From Dokdonia pacifica (GTDB lineage: Bacteria > Bacteroidota > Bacteroidia > Flavobacteriales > Flavobacteriaceae), in the NCBI RefSeq assembly GCF_900188275.1, contig NZ_FZNY01000004.1, positions 464,263 through 528,262 on the forward strand: 64,000 nucleotides of DNA, in the 5' to 3' direction. A model generated the notes under the pieces. The model saw only the letters and a list, made by a program, of their open reading frames with translations. It made no database searches and was not told where the DNA came from. Positions within the stretch are counted from its first letter, which is position 1. Each line of letters starts with the position of its first letter. This document shows, piece after piece, positions 42,940-51,304 of this stretch. A program made the translations under genes and the position numbers.

Positions 42940-43758
42940 TTAGTATGAAATTAATTTAACTCTTCTAATTGAATCTTTCTGAGTTGATGACCAATTATAA
43001 TTTCCTTCATATATTCCTTTAGTTTCCCAATCACCATACATAGGGTTTGGCAATACAATGAACTCTTTTCCAAACTTATTCCTTAAATTATCTACTATTT
43101 TATTTCTTTCACTTGTAGGCTTATTATCAAATAAATCATCAAAGTCGGAGAGGTTATCACCAATGAGCATTATTACAGAATTTTCTTTTAAAACCTCTTG
43201 TCTTCTTTCTTGCTTTCCACTTGTTTTTTCTCTTAATAGAATATGTTTCTGGTCTATAAAAGGGAAACCCAATTTTATAAGATTCTTTTTTGTCTCCTTC
43301 TCTTGAATAAGATATCTATTAGAAATGTAAAATATCTGGACTCCCTTTGATTCAGCATATTTAAAAAATTCCAAAGAACCAGGTATAGGTGTTGCCTTTT
43401 CTAAAAGTCCCCACTTTATCCAATTTTCTTTTGAATAATTTTTATCTGTTTCTATCAATTTAGCATTAAATGGACTATTGTTTAAAAGAGTTTCGTCAAT
43501 ATCTGTAATAATAGCCAATGGCTTTCCTTGTTTATTTTTCTGGAGAAGAATGTTGTCGAGTTGAAGTTGGGCTAAATTAAATGCTTGATGACACAACGCT
43601 TTATATTCTGCTGAATGCTGTTGCCATAAAACAGATTGAATAGAATGTTCTCTAATTGGTATTTTATTGCCAAAATTGTTTTGATTATTATTTTTTAAAT
43701 GAGATGTGCGACACCCGCTCAACAATATAAACAAAAGAATTAAGCATGAATTTTTCAT
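42940..43758 (-). CDS. HAD acid phosphatase lipoprotein, e(P4)-like
   Basis: A 272-residue class C (HAD) acid phosphatase on a lipoprotein signal (SCLILLFILLSGCRTS). Motif 1 is AIITDIDETLLNNSP, motif 3 region RRQEVLKENSVIMLIGDNLSDFDDLF, and QRHILLREKTSG-type segments lie between. In Haemophilus, e(P4) dephosphorylates nucleotides at the outer membrane. It is co-directional with and 172 bp upstream of the GMC-DegT gene. Release of a sugar from a phosphate and then oxidation/amination would be a coherent order, but this is inference. Confidence 0.85.
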   Translation of the reverse strand: MKNSCLILLFILLSGCRTSHLKNNNQNNFGNKIPIREHSIQSVLWQQHSAEYKALCHQAFNLAQLQLDNILLQKNKQGKPLAIITDIDETLLNNSPFNAKLIETDKNYSKENWIKWGLLEKATPIPGSLEFFKYAESKGVQIFYISNRYLIQEKETKKNLIKLGFPFIDQKHILLREKTSGKQERRQEVLKENSVIMLIGDNLSDFDDLFDNKPTSERNKIVDNLRNKFGKEFIVLPNPMYGDWETKGIYEGNYNWSSTQKDSIRRVKLISY

Positions 43759-44180
43759 ATAGATTACCTATTTAGTTTTTTCTTAATCACCTACAACAAT
43801 GATGTGTAGGGCATATGTTCTATTATACCGCCCTCTATATATAACTTTATGAAAATAGCATATTTATTTGATATAGAGAAATTTATATTTTTTTTATTAG
43901 CAGATAACTTTAAAAATACTTGCAAAAGATAAGAGCTATACTATCTAAAAATTATCCTGATAAAGAGTTTCTCAAAAGCATTAATACGATCATACAATTG
44001 TCTAAATCTTACTATTAATACATCAGTCTACTATCAATAAATAATCTAAGGCATAAATTACCAGTGAAAGCTAAAAAAATACAAGATGGCACAATATATC
44101 TAATTTTCGGACAAAATCTTAAAACATAGATAAACAGGCGAGTTAAAGCATTCTTTTGGAAGCTTAAAATCATATTAATA
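43759..44180. other. AT-rich gap with possible gene fragments
   Basis: No firm gene. Short plus-strand open pieces occur (MKIAYLFDIEKFIF..., and KIRAILSKNYPDKEFLKSIN in another frame around 43929-44010) that look like a decayed gene but match no family I know. The 14-bp motif ATTTTCGGACAAAA, shared with the recombinase-side inverted repeat, is at 44103-44116. Confidence 0.4.
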
Positions 44181-44666
44181 ATGAAAAACATACTATTCAC
44201 TGCGCTAGCCCTATGCGTGTCATTGGGTTATGCGCAAGAAACAACGTGGGAAGGACTTGACCTATCTAACTATCCATTCATTGAGGGACATATTTCTGAT
44301 GCAGAAAGATATTCTTATCAAAAGAACAAAATAGCTATTTATATTTCAGGCGGGCAGGGTATTGAAGGGGTGCCAGAACAATATACTGCAAGAGAATATG
44401 CAGAGCTCTTATATAGTGCTTTTAAAGATACTGAGTACACAAACTATCCAACTGAAATAGTAGTTTTTTATGACGAAGAGGGTAAAGACAGGGTAACAAA
44501 AGCTAGTGTTATAATTTGTGGTGATGAATATAAAACTAAAAGCGGTAATCGTAATTTCACACCTACCGCTATTGGAAATAATATCGATATATTTACAAAA
44601 TGCTATTTAGAAGCGGAATGTCTTTCATCCCTAAAGAAGACAACTGGAAAAGGGGCAGGATATTAA
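44181..44666 (+). CDS. Small exported protein of unknown function
   Basis: A 161-residue protein with a signal peptide (MKNILFTALALCVSLGYAQ), an acidic mature part and two cysteines near the end (TKCYLEAECLSS). The family is not recognised. Codon use and the signal peptide look flavobacterial. It is convergent with the coiled-coil gene at 44663, overlapping by 4 bp. Confidence 0.6.
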   Translation: MKNILFTALALCVSLGYAQETTWEGLDLSNYPFIEGHISDAERYSYQKNKIAIYISGGQGIEGVPEQYTAREYAELLYSAFKDTEYTNYPTEIVVFYDEEGKDRVTKASVIICGDEYKTKSGNRNFTPTAIGNNIDIFTKCYLEAECLSSLKKTTGKGAGY

Positions 44667-45451
44667 TTCAGTCCCATTCCTTTATATTCAGGAAATAATA
44701 ATTTAGTTTCTTTTTGCGCGGGATCATTCGCGCGGTCTTCTGCTAACTGTTCACTTAATTCGTCACTGCTGTCGCTTTTGGAATCATAGACTTCATGTTT
44801 ATCTTTATTATTCTCGCTTTTCAAAACTTCAAAACCATCATTGTTTCTAACTCTTAAATATTTTTCTGCATCACTGTAATTCAAATTATTTTGAGCTGAT
44901 ACCTTCTGCAATTCCACGCGCCGGCTATCTAGTTCCGTTTTGTAATTTTGATACTCCTCTGAATTATGATTCAGTCCATCAATGCGATCCTCAAATTGAA
45001 TTAAAACTTGCTCAAGGGCGTTTTGAAGCTCTTGCTGTTCATCAATCGTATCTACAATTAAACTCTGTGTAGCGTTGCGAATTTCATCATCATTAAGCGC
45101 GTGAACACTCTTGTTTTGCCCTGATAGTAAACTGCGCATCCCATCAACATCATTCGTTTTAAGTAGCGCAAACCCGTCACGGATAAAGTCATTATTATCC
45201 GCAATCCTGTCCAAAAGATCATCAATCCGAGAAAGCCGCTCATCCAACTCAGAATGCACATTTTGTAAGTGTAGAAATTCGAGAAGATACCGATACCGCT
45301 TCTCTTTTTCTTGAATGTAATGCGAAGATTTATTTCGAACGAAATTCCCTGTAATCATCCGCCCAATCTCCTTGATGTCACCCTTAATCGAGTAATCAAA
45401 ATCAAGTTGTTTTAGATGCTCTGCCTTGTCATTGAATATGCTTTTAAGCAT
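44663..45451 (-). CDS. Coiled-coil hypothetical protein
   Basis: A 262-residue acidic, mostly helical protein: KRYRYLLEFLHLQNVHSELDERLSRIDDLLDRI and IDEQQELQNALEQVLIQFEDRIDGLN suggest long coiled coils. The C-terminal 50 residues are polar. No signal peptide. Upstream, GAGGAATAAAAAATG offers an AGGA Shine-Dalgarno-like site, rare in Bacteroidota. The family is unknown. It lies back to back with the toxin-antitoxin pair, and its start is 119 bp from the antitoxin start. Confidence 0.5.
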   Translation of the reverse strand: MLKSIFNDKAEHLKQLDFDYSIKGDIKEIGRMITGNFVRNKSSHYIQEKEKRYRYLLEFLHLQNVHSELDERLSRIDDLLDRIADNNDFIRDGFALLKTNDVDGMRSLLSGQNKSVHALNDDEIRNATQSLIVDTIDEQQELQNALEQVLIQFEDRIDGLNHNSEEYQNYKTELDSRRVELQKVSAQNNLNYSDAEKYLRVRNNDGFEVLKSENNKDKHEVYDSKSDSSDELSEQLAEDRANDPAQKETKLLFPEYKGMGLN

Positions 45452-45534
45452 TTTTTATTCCTCACTATCTACAAGGAATATTATGATAGAAATTGGTTAA
45501 GGATTGGTTACTTTTTAGATTGTAGTAATGATCT

Positions 45535-45563
45535 TTGACAAATACGTGCTAGTGTGGTATTCT
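45535..45563 (+). promoter_or_regulatory. Sigma70-like promoter of the mazEF-like pair
   Basis: TTGACA (45535-45540), a 17-nt spacer and TATTCT (45558-45563): near-perfect proteobacterial -35/-10 elements at ideal spacing. Bacteroidota promoters use a different -7 motif, so this points to a foreign origin of the module. The predicted transcript starts at or very near the antitoxin ATG. Confidence 0.6.
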
Positions 45564-45569
45564 ATACGT

Positions 45570-45788
45570 ATGATGAAAAAACTAACTATAACAGTTTCAG
45601 AAGAGGTGTATAATGGCCTTTACGCTAAAATTGGAGCAGGGCGCATTAGTCGTTTTTTAGATGGATTGGCACGCCAGCATGTTATTAATAATGATATAAT
45701 AAAGGGATATGAGCAAATGTCCAAAGATGAAGCTCGTGAAAAGCATGCTGAACAATGGGTGTCGGAGTTAATGAATGAGGCGTGGTGA
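45570..45788 (+). CDS. MazE/ribbon-helix-helix-type antitoxin
   Basis: A 72-residue protein. MMKKLTITVSEEVYNGLYAK is a ribbon-helix-helix-like N-terminus, followed by GRISRFLDGLARQHV and a negatively charged C-terminal toxin-neutralising tail (QMSKDEAREKHAEQWV). The start at 45570 was chosen from the family-like N-terminus and the sigma70-type promoter; a longer in-frame start overlaps that promoter. It overlaps the MazF-like toxin gene by 14 bp, the usual antitoxin-first order, and it likely represses its own promoter. Confidence 0.75.
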   Translation: MMKKLTITVSEEVYNGLYAKIGAGRISRFLDGLARQHVINNDIIKGYEQMSKDEAREKHAEQWVSELMNEAW

Positions 45789-46107
45789 GATATGGTGGGT
45801 TAATTTTGATCCATCTATTGGTTCTGAAATTAAAAAGACAAGACCAGCAATTATAGTAAGTAATGATATTTCCAATTATCATAGCAGTAGAGTCCAAGTT
45901 ATACCTGCTACTAGCGCTACACAAAAACTTTACCCTCCTGAGTGCTATATAAATATAAAGGGCAAGGCTTCTAAAGTAATGGCTGATCAAATTATGACAG
46001 TTTCTAAAGAACGATTATACAATTGTATGGGTACTATAACTCAAGAAGAAATTAAAGATGTTGAAAGGATCATTTCTATTCAGTTAGGACTTATCTCAGC
46101 AAATTAA
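45775..46107 (+). CDS. MazF/PemK-family mRNA interferase toxin
   Basis: A 110-residue MazF-type endoribonuclease: MRRGEIWWVNFDPSIGSEIKKTRPAIIVSND (the conserved N-terminal strand and RPAIIVSN motif), VQVIPATSATQKLYPPE, then a C-terminal SKVMADQIMTVSKERLYNCMG (the QI/V motif). These toxins cleave single-stranded mRNA to stop growth. It probably stabilises the mobile element on which it lies. Its stop overlaps a tiny convergent gene by 4 bp. Confidence 0.88.
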   Translation: MRRGEIWWVNFDPSIGSEIKKTRPAIIVSNDISNYHSSRVQVIPATSATQKLYPPECYINIKGKASKVMADQIMTVSKERLYNCMGTITQEEIKDVERIISIQLGLISAN

Positions 46108-46247
46108 TGTGTTAATCTATTGAGGAAATTCTTTTCTGCTGAAAGTATTTCAGCTTTTAATTCTTTCTGCTCATCTTTTATGGTAGAGATATTATTGCGA
46201 ATAGCCCTTAAATAATCCAAGATCAAATTTTTAAAATTGTCAGTCAC
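46104..46247 (-). CDS. Tiny helical protein (47 residues, GTG start)
   Basis: GTG-initiated frame MTDNFKNLILDYLRAIRNNI continuing with a Lys/Glu-rich helix (STIKDEQKELKAEILSAEKN) and RLTH. It is amphipathic and coiled-coil-like, similar in style to short accessory proteins seen beside oriT or TA loci in proteobacterial elements. It lies between the toxin gene (4-bp overlap) and the nick-site-like sequence. There is no Shine-Dalgarno, so the call is tentative. Confidence 0.4.
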   Translation of the reverse strand: MTDNFKNLILDYLRAIRNNISTIKDEQKELKAEILSAEKNFLNRLTH

Positions 46248-46250
46248 GAT

Positions 46251-46293
46251 TATAGATTAGCACTAGTAGCTGGCTAGTGTCTATAACCTAAAT
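46251..46293 (+). other. Candidate oriT / nic site 1 with proximal hairpin
   Basis: The hairpin CACTAG (46261-46266), 7-nt loop, CTAGTG (46274-46279) runs straight into TCTATAACCTAAAT. From memory, the nic of R388 (MobF) is TGTCT/ATA behind a similar hairpin; TGTCTATA is present here at 46278-46285, so the nick would fall at 46282/46283. A wider inverted repeat (TTATAGA ... TCTATAA) surrounds it. A second copy of TGTCTATAAC(C)TAAAT occurs at 54239-54253 beside the relaxase gene. Confidence 0.5.
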
Positions 46294-46342
46294 AAAATGT
46301 GATAATATATCTTATGAAAAGTTAAATCCAAATCTGAAATTA

Positions 46343-46999
46343 TTAATCACATTTTGGAACATCAACTTTTATACTATAAGCATGATTATTACCTTCGGAA
46401 GCCTTTTGGCAAACTACGGATTCCAGATTTTGTCCTTTTAAGTCTTCTTGGATGTTATCAAGTCTTTTTTCCATCTGCATTAAAACTTGCTGATTATTTT
46501 CAAATTCCTGAATGTTTTTTGAAATGAAATCTCTCGCATCGTTAGGAAGACCATGGTCTGCGAGAAATAAATCTGGTATTTCGTTTATCAAATCATGTTT
46601 TACTAGTATTTTCAAAGATTTACTAACTTGGATAGCATTAGACTCTGTAAGTACTAATTTGACATTGGTTTCATTCTCATAAGCATCAATTGCTTTGTTT
46701 ATACTATGAATAGATGCATCTTTTAATTTTTTCATTTCGTCAATGAATTCATCATAAGTTAACATTTCTGAATATGCATATTCGTTTTCTAATTCATTAT
46801 CAGAGTATTCTTTAATTTCATTTAAATCTTTCCCTCCCCTACCAGAGATTGCTCTTAAAGTCCAAGCAGCTTCAGGAAAAACTTTGGCTAAACCATGATA
46901 TTCGTGAACTATATTATTGCCGTTTTGATCCTTACCTAAATAGATAGGCTCTCTAAGTATATCTCTTGATTTAACTTTAAAAATTGTATGTAGTCCCAT
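46343..46999 (-). CDS. Hypothetical protein, last gene of the VWA-PP2C-kinase operon
   Basis: A 218-residue, mainly helical, acidic protein without signal or membrane segments. The N-terminus is MGLHTIFKVKSRDILREPIY; the helical middle ends in a QMEKRLDNIQEDLKGQ coiled coil. The upstream sequence has AGGAG seven bases before the ATG, a strong Shine-Dalgarno. It is separated from the small membrane protein gene by 66 bp and is the tail gene of the minus-strand cluster. The family is not recognised; an effector or scaffold role is speculative. Confidence 0.55.
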   Translation of the reverse strand: MGLHTIFKVKSRDILREPIYLGKDQNGNNIVHEYHGLAKVFPEAAWTLRAISGRGGKDLNEIKEYSDNELENEYAYSEMLTYDEFIDEMKKLKDASIHSINKAIDAYENETNVKLVLTESNAIQVSKSLKILVKHDLINEIPDLFLADHGLPNDARDFISKNIQEFENNQQVLMQMEKRLDNIQEDLKGQNLESVVCQKASEGNNHAYSIKVDVPKCD

Positions 47000-47064
47000 A
47001 AAAATCTCCTAATTAGGTCAATCATCAATATAATCTTACAATATGATTTTTAAGAAATGATTAA

Positions 47065-47511
47065 TTATGATTCTATTTCTTCATTAAATGAATTAATCAT
47101 CCCAAATATGAAAGCTACAGTGAAAATTAACATTCTCCATCTGAAACCAATAGCATCATTTTCTTTATTTCTAAAGAGCCAAGGGCCATTAGGATCATCT
47201 ATATATGATAATATTAATGATGAATATGGATCAAAAAATGTGTCCCATGTAAAGATTATGAAGAAAAGAACAAAACAAAGAGTGGGAATAGCAATAGCTC
47301 TTTGAACTTTTATATTCTTCACAGGAGCAATCCAGTACCCGACATATGTCCAGGAATAGATAGTTGCATAGCCTGACACTAAATGTAGCCAAATTGAAGT
47401 AATTATCCAATGACCCAGTAGTTTCTCACTAACCCATGAAGTAACAAAGAGTGTTAATATCATTGATATGAAAGTGGATGGAGGAATTAAAAACCAACGT
47501 AATGTTTTCAT
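47065..47511 (-). CDS. Four-helix membrane protein of the TerY-P-like operon
   Basis: A 148-residue integral membrane protein with about four helices (FLIPPSTFISMILTLFVTSWV; IITSIWLHLVSGYATIYSW; IAIPTLCFVLFFIIFTWDTF; LIFTVAFIFGMINSF). The family is not recognised. It follows the kinase gene by 4 bp. A membrane partner for the kinase, whose own C-terminus is also membrane-spanning, is a reasonable idea but unproven. Confidence 0.6.
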   Translation of the reverse strand: MKTLRWFLIPPSTFISMILTLFVTSWVSEKLLGHWIITSIWLHLVSGYATIYSWTYVGYWIAPVKNIKVQRAIAIPTLCFVLFFIIFTWDTFFDPYSSLILSYIDDPNGPWLFRNKENDAIGFRWRMLIFTVAFIFGMINSFNEEIES

Positions 47512-47515
47512 AATT

Positions 47516-48694
47516 TCAGCTATTGCATTGAAGAATTAAAATTATGCATAATACAAACCAAATAAAGTAAGCCAAGAGTGCTTTCCACCAATGAATTTTA
47601 GCCTTTGGTGGAGACGAACTAATATCTGTTCTACTTTTACCAGTTGGTATTGTAAAAGGGTGAATTGGAGGCTTGGTTTGGTATTTTGAAAAGCCATTAC
47701 CTATCCAAGTATCATTTTGAACTGATTCATAGAATGCTCTTCCCCAGTCTTCTGTATCTGGTCGTCCAGTTTCACCAAACTTGAGGTTTTCAAATGCTTT
47801 TTCAAATAAATTTATAAGATATTTAGGTAAAAGTTTATAATGATAGTGTAAATCAGGAATAACAGATATTTTATCTTTATTTTCACCATGTGCAAAAAGT
47901 GAATTTCGTATTCTATATTGAAAACTATTGTTCGTTTCGTTCATATCTTTAAAGGAAACGCTGTATGGGTGTAATCCAAACAATATTTGATAAAATATAA
48001 CTGCTAAAGAAAACAAATCCCATGACTGTTTAATGGGGGTAGATTTGGTATCTATGTTTTTTCCTTCAGGTGGTATGTATTCTTCTGTAGCTACAGAGCC
48101 ATAAAAAAATATCTTATCATTTTCTGATATTTGAATAGAATCACAATCAATTAAGGATATTTTACCATCCAGTGATACTAATATATTTGGTGGTTTCAAA
48201 TCAACAAATACATAATCTGTAATTTTATGTACACTATTTATTGCAATTGAGATGTTTGTACAAAGTTTAAGTCTAGAGAGCACTCCCGTCTTCATTGAGC
48301 GATCATAAGTATTATGCCAATCACTTGAAAGGTTTTGCTTTAATTTTGGTTGACATAAACTATATAGCTGAACGGAATTAGGAAAAGCCAAAGGCATAAT
48401 AAATCCAATAATATGATTATTTTCAAATATTGCATCTATAGGCCAACATATGCGTATTTTATCAGTTTCTATTTGACTAGGCTGATTTAAAATCATGTAT
48501 TTGATTCTATAATCTCTATTTTCTAGTTCTTTTTTTGTTTTCGTTATAACTCTTTTATCAACAAAGATTTTTACACAATGATTCGGGAAATCTGACGAGG
48601 CAATAATTTTATATATTTTACCTTCACCACCTTTGCCAAAATGATTTTCTTCTAGACTTGCTTGTTTACCTTTAAGGGTTTTATATATTGTCAT
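47516..48694 (-). CDS. Ser/Thr protein kinase with C-terminal membrane anchor
   Basis: A 392-residue eukaryotic-like kinase. Seen: a glycine loop FGKGGEGKIYKIIAS, the catalytic Lys HCVKIFVDKR, a catalytic loop DYVFVDLKPPNILVSL (Asp present, no Arg before it), KISLIDCDSIQI (DFG replaced by DCD) and DLFSLAVIFYQILFGLHPY. The C-terminus ends in one transmembrane helix (LLAYFIWFVLCIILILQC), so the kinase domain is cytosolic and tethered. Together with the PP2C and VWA genes directly upstream it forms a TerY-P-like phosphorylation triad. Confidence 0.85.
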   Translation of the reverse strand: MTIYKTLKGKQASLEENHFGKGGEGKIYKIIASSDFPNHCVKIFVDKRVITKTKKELENRDYRIKYMILNQPSQIETDKIRICWPIDAIFENNHIIGFIMPLAFPNSVQLYSLCQPKLKQNLSSDWHNTYDRSMKTGVLSRLKLCTNISIAINSVHKITDYVFVDLKPPNILVSLDGKISLIDCDSIQISENDKIFFYGSVATEEYIPPEGKNIDTKSTPIKQSWDLFSLAVIFYQILFGLHPYSVSFKDMNETNNSFQYRIRNSLFAHGENKDKISVIPDLHYHYKLLPKYLINLFEKAFENLKFGETGRPDTEDWGRAFYESVQNDTWIGNGFSKYQTKPPIHPFTIPTGKSRTDISSSPPKAKIHWWKALLAYFIWFVLCIILILQCNS

Positions 48695-48703
48695 TGATAT
48701 AAA

Positions 48704-49774
48704 CTATATTTTAACTCCTAGAATAAGTGTTTTATCATCAGGTTCATTTTTTAATCTTTCAGTGCCATTTTCCAAAAATTCGTGCCATTTTTCTTGAATT
48801 ATATCAAAATTCTCACCGTCAGAATTTAATTTTAGTATTGTATCTCTTAAGGGGTCAAAAAATTTTGGATAAGGCTGATTTTTTTCTACGAACACTTCGT
48901 TTTCTTCATCAAAATAACCTAATTCAAAAGAGTGGGATTCCAATCCATCTGACATTAGGGTGAATGCTTTTATGGGTTCGGTTATTATACAAGTTTCAGG
49001 CACTAAGATATTTTTCATTTTAAAATTGTCTAAGAGCCATGCATCTGATGTTATAAATATTGTTTGATTGGCTTCATCTCCTTTGTGAGGATTAATTAAA
49101 GGCTTCCAGATGCCTTCTTTGTCTTGGTAAGCGGCTCTTCCATCTCCTATATGTGTAACAAACAAAGCTTCTTTGAAAAAAATCACTACTATAATAGTAC
49201 AGGCATAACTTTTAGAGTCTTTATTCTTTTCCTTTGCAAACTGTTCAAGTTCATGCCTTATTTTTTTTAAGCCTTTTAAGGAAACTGCCTTCCATTCAGC
49301 TTCAGAAGGGATTTTCTGATCTGACCAATTATTATCAGAAATAATTTGAGAAAACGTATCCAAGGCCCTTTTTACTGTAAATTGGGATCCTATATGCGAA
49401 TTCTTAGCAGATCCAGCTCCATCACAAATTACAGCAATACCACTAGCATTATTGATCATTTTCACACCATTAGAATCCTGACATGGAATGGGTTCTTTAG
49501 AACTTAGATGCTGAAGACCAATTTTAGAGCCATGAGGTATTATCCATATAGGTCGGTCGGTTATCGCCTTTGGAGATGTAACATTAAAAAATTCAAATCC
49601 TAATATTTTTTTTTTAATTTTTGACTCTTGTTTTTTAGATTCTTCTATTGCTGAATTATGACAGGATTTCTGATGAATATCATGCTTTCTAATCCATATA
49701 TTTATCTTATAAACTTGGATTATTAAAAATGAAAGAGACAATAAGACTGAAAAAATAATTATTTCAATCATCAC
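48704..49774 (-). CDS. PP2C-type protein phosphatase with N-terminal membrane anchor
   Basis: A 356-residue protein with one N-terminal helix (IEIIIFSVLLSLSFLIIQVY) and a PP2C domain: PCQDSNG, IAVICDGAGSAKNSHIGSQFT, VTHIGDGRAAYQ and FTLMSDGLESHS, the metal-binding Asp motifs. It would remove phosphates placed by the adjacent kinase. It is adjacent (0 bp) to the VWA gene and 9 bp from the kinase gene, so all three are co-translated. Confidence 0.88.
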   Translation of the reverse strand: MMIEIIIFSVLLSLSFLIIQVYKINIWIRKHDIHQKSCHNSAIEESKKQESKIKKKILGFEFFNVTSPKAITDRPIWIIPHGSKIGLQHLSSKEPIPCQDSNGVKMINNASGIAVICDGAGSAKNSHIGSQFTVKRALDTFSQIISDNNWSDQKIPSEAEWKAVSLKGLKKIRHELEQFAKEKNKDSKSYACTIIVVIFFKEALFVTHIGDGRAAYQDKEGIWKPLINPHKGDEANQTIFITSDAWLLDNFKMKNILVPETCIITEPIKAFTLMSDGLESHSFELGYFDEENEVFVEKNQPYPKFFDPLRDTILKLNSDGENFDIIQEKWHEFLENGTERLKNEPDDKTLILGVKI

Positions 49775-50470
49775 TTATATTTTAAAACCTTCCATCCATT
49801 CACTCGGATCAGGTAGATTGATATTATCACCTTCTTTTGAGCTAGCTATTGAAGACATACTAGCACTAACCCATTCAAAAAATTCAAAGAATTTCAATCC
49901 TTGGATTTTCATTGCGGGTATTTTTTTTTCATTAATTGAACCTGAAATTTTATTTAATATAGACATGTCAGCACCTCCTACACCAATAGGAAGAAAAACA
50001 AACTTTTTTTCATTAGATGCCTGCTCAATTTCTAATTGTAGGCTATCTACATCTTGATCAAAATCAGGAAATCCATCTGTTACTAATATAATCCAAGGTC
50101 TTAAATAAGGTTGTCCAGTTTGCTTATACCAATTCTTTCTATCTTCGACTATGCGAATACCTTCTCTAACTCCATCTACTAGTTTTGTACTTCCTTTAGT
50201 AGTCAAGGTCGGCATATTAAAATTGTCAACCAAAGATGGTTCCAGTACAAGATTTACAGTACTATCAAAAGTAATTATTGCTACTTCAAGACGATTTGAT
50301 GAAATAGGATCACTTACTATTTCTGAATGGAATTCTTGAAGACCACGGTTAAGTTCGTCTATTGGTTGACCGTTCATCGAACCTGATACGTCTAATACAA
50401 AGCAACAAATGCTTTTTTGTTCAAAATTTTCAGGAGATTCTACCCCAAATGGATTGTCATTATTAGCCAT
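49775..50470 (-). CDS. VWA-domain protein, TerY-like
   Basis: A 231-residue cytosolic von Willebrand A protein with an intact MIDAS: CCFVLDVSGSMNGQPIDELN (DxSxS), LVTDGFPDFDQDV (Asp) and the Thr in LTTKGSTKLVDGV. It matches the TerY type found in tellurite/stress (Ter) gene sets. It precedes the PP2C and kinase genes, the order of the TerY-P triad. No TerC, TerD or TerZ genes are in the window, so it works outside a classical ter operon here. Confidence 0.86.
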   Translation of the reverse strand: MANNDNPFGVESPENFEQKSICCFVLDVSGSMNGQPIDELNRGLQEFHSEIVSDPISSNRLEVAIITFDSTVNLVLEPSLVDNFNMPTLTTKGSTKLVDGVREGIRIVEDRKNWYKQTGQPYLRPWIILVTDGFPDFDQDVDSLQLEIEQASNEKKFVFLPIGVGGADMSILNKISGSINEKKIPAMKIQGLKFFEFFEWVSASMSSIASSKEGDNINLPDPSEWMEGFKI

Positions 50471-50555
50471 GATTAATGGTTTTAGTGATTACTGTTATAT
50501 AGGGGTGTCTAAATATAATAATATTTATTAACTATCTGAATAAAAGGTGTTTATT

Positions 50556-51293
50556 TTATCTTCGGGTAACGTCATGAAATTTTCTGTCCATTGAAAATGA
50601 ACGCTGCTCTTCAAAAAATAAAGCGGTAGAACTAATAGAAATTAGCCATCCAAAGTTAGTTTCAATATCGAAATAAATTAATCCAATACCAATAAGAAAT
50701 AATATAAGTGGTTCTAAAAATCTAAGGAAAATTGTTTTATCTATCTTATTTGATTTATTAATAATATTTGAAAATAAAAAACTTGTGCCTCTATGTCTCA
50801 CATGTGGTTTTTTTGTTTCTGGTACAAGTTGTTCATACAAGAGATTGAATATTCCCAAGGCTAAAACCACAAATGAAAAATAAAATGATGAAATGGATAT
50901 TACTTCATTATGTTGCCAGTCCCACGAAATACTTTTTATTATCATTTTTAAGTTGTGAAAAATTTGAAAACTAGACCAGTAAATAGAAGCTAGCTGTTCT
51001 GGTAATTCATGAGGATTACTATAACTGGATAATGGCTTAAGTGAGATTTGATTTAGTACAAAATAATTACAGTATAAAAATGATACTCCAAGGACAGATA
51101 TTCCCATTGATGCTCTTCCAAACCCATAGCGCAACATTACTAATGCTGGAAATGCTATGGAGCGTAACAATGTGTTTAAAACCCAAAATATAATACCGCG
51201 TATCAAACCATATTTTCGACTAAATGCCCAAAAATTATTAAGTAATATTTTATACTCTATATCTGGATCAGTAATTCTATTTAATGATTTCAA
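50556..51293 (-). CDS. Multi-helix membrane protein next to the TraD-like ATPase
   Basis: A 245-residue membrane protein with roughly five or six hydrophobic helices (GIIFWVLNTLLRSIAFPALVM; FSFVVLALGIFNLL; RFLEPLILFLIGIGLIYFDI). The ATPase encoded 11 bp upstream lacks the N-terminal membrane helices that VirD4/TraD proteins normally have, so this may be its separate membrane anchor. No named family. Confidence 0.6.
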   Translation of the reverse strand: MKSLNRITDPDIEYKILLNNFWAFSRKYGLIRGIIFWVLNTLLRSIAFPALVMLRYGFGRASMGISVLGVSFLYCNYFVLNQISLKPLSSYSNPHELPEQLASIYWSSFQIFHNLKMIIKSISWDWQHNEVISISSFYFSFVVLALGIFNLLYEQLVPETKKPHVRHRGTSFLFSNIINKSNKIDKTIFLRFLEPLILFLIGIGLIYFDIETNFGWLISISSTALFFEEQRSFSMDRKFHDVTRR

Positions 51294-51304
51294 AACTTTT
51301 TATA

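Noticed and set aside
39726-44116. An integron-like cassette array
   Set aside because: Only one repeated pair and no array of attC-like sites; the recombinase is not of the IntI type.
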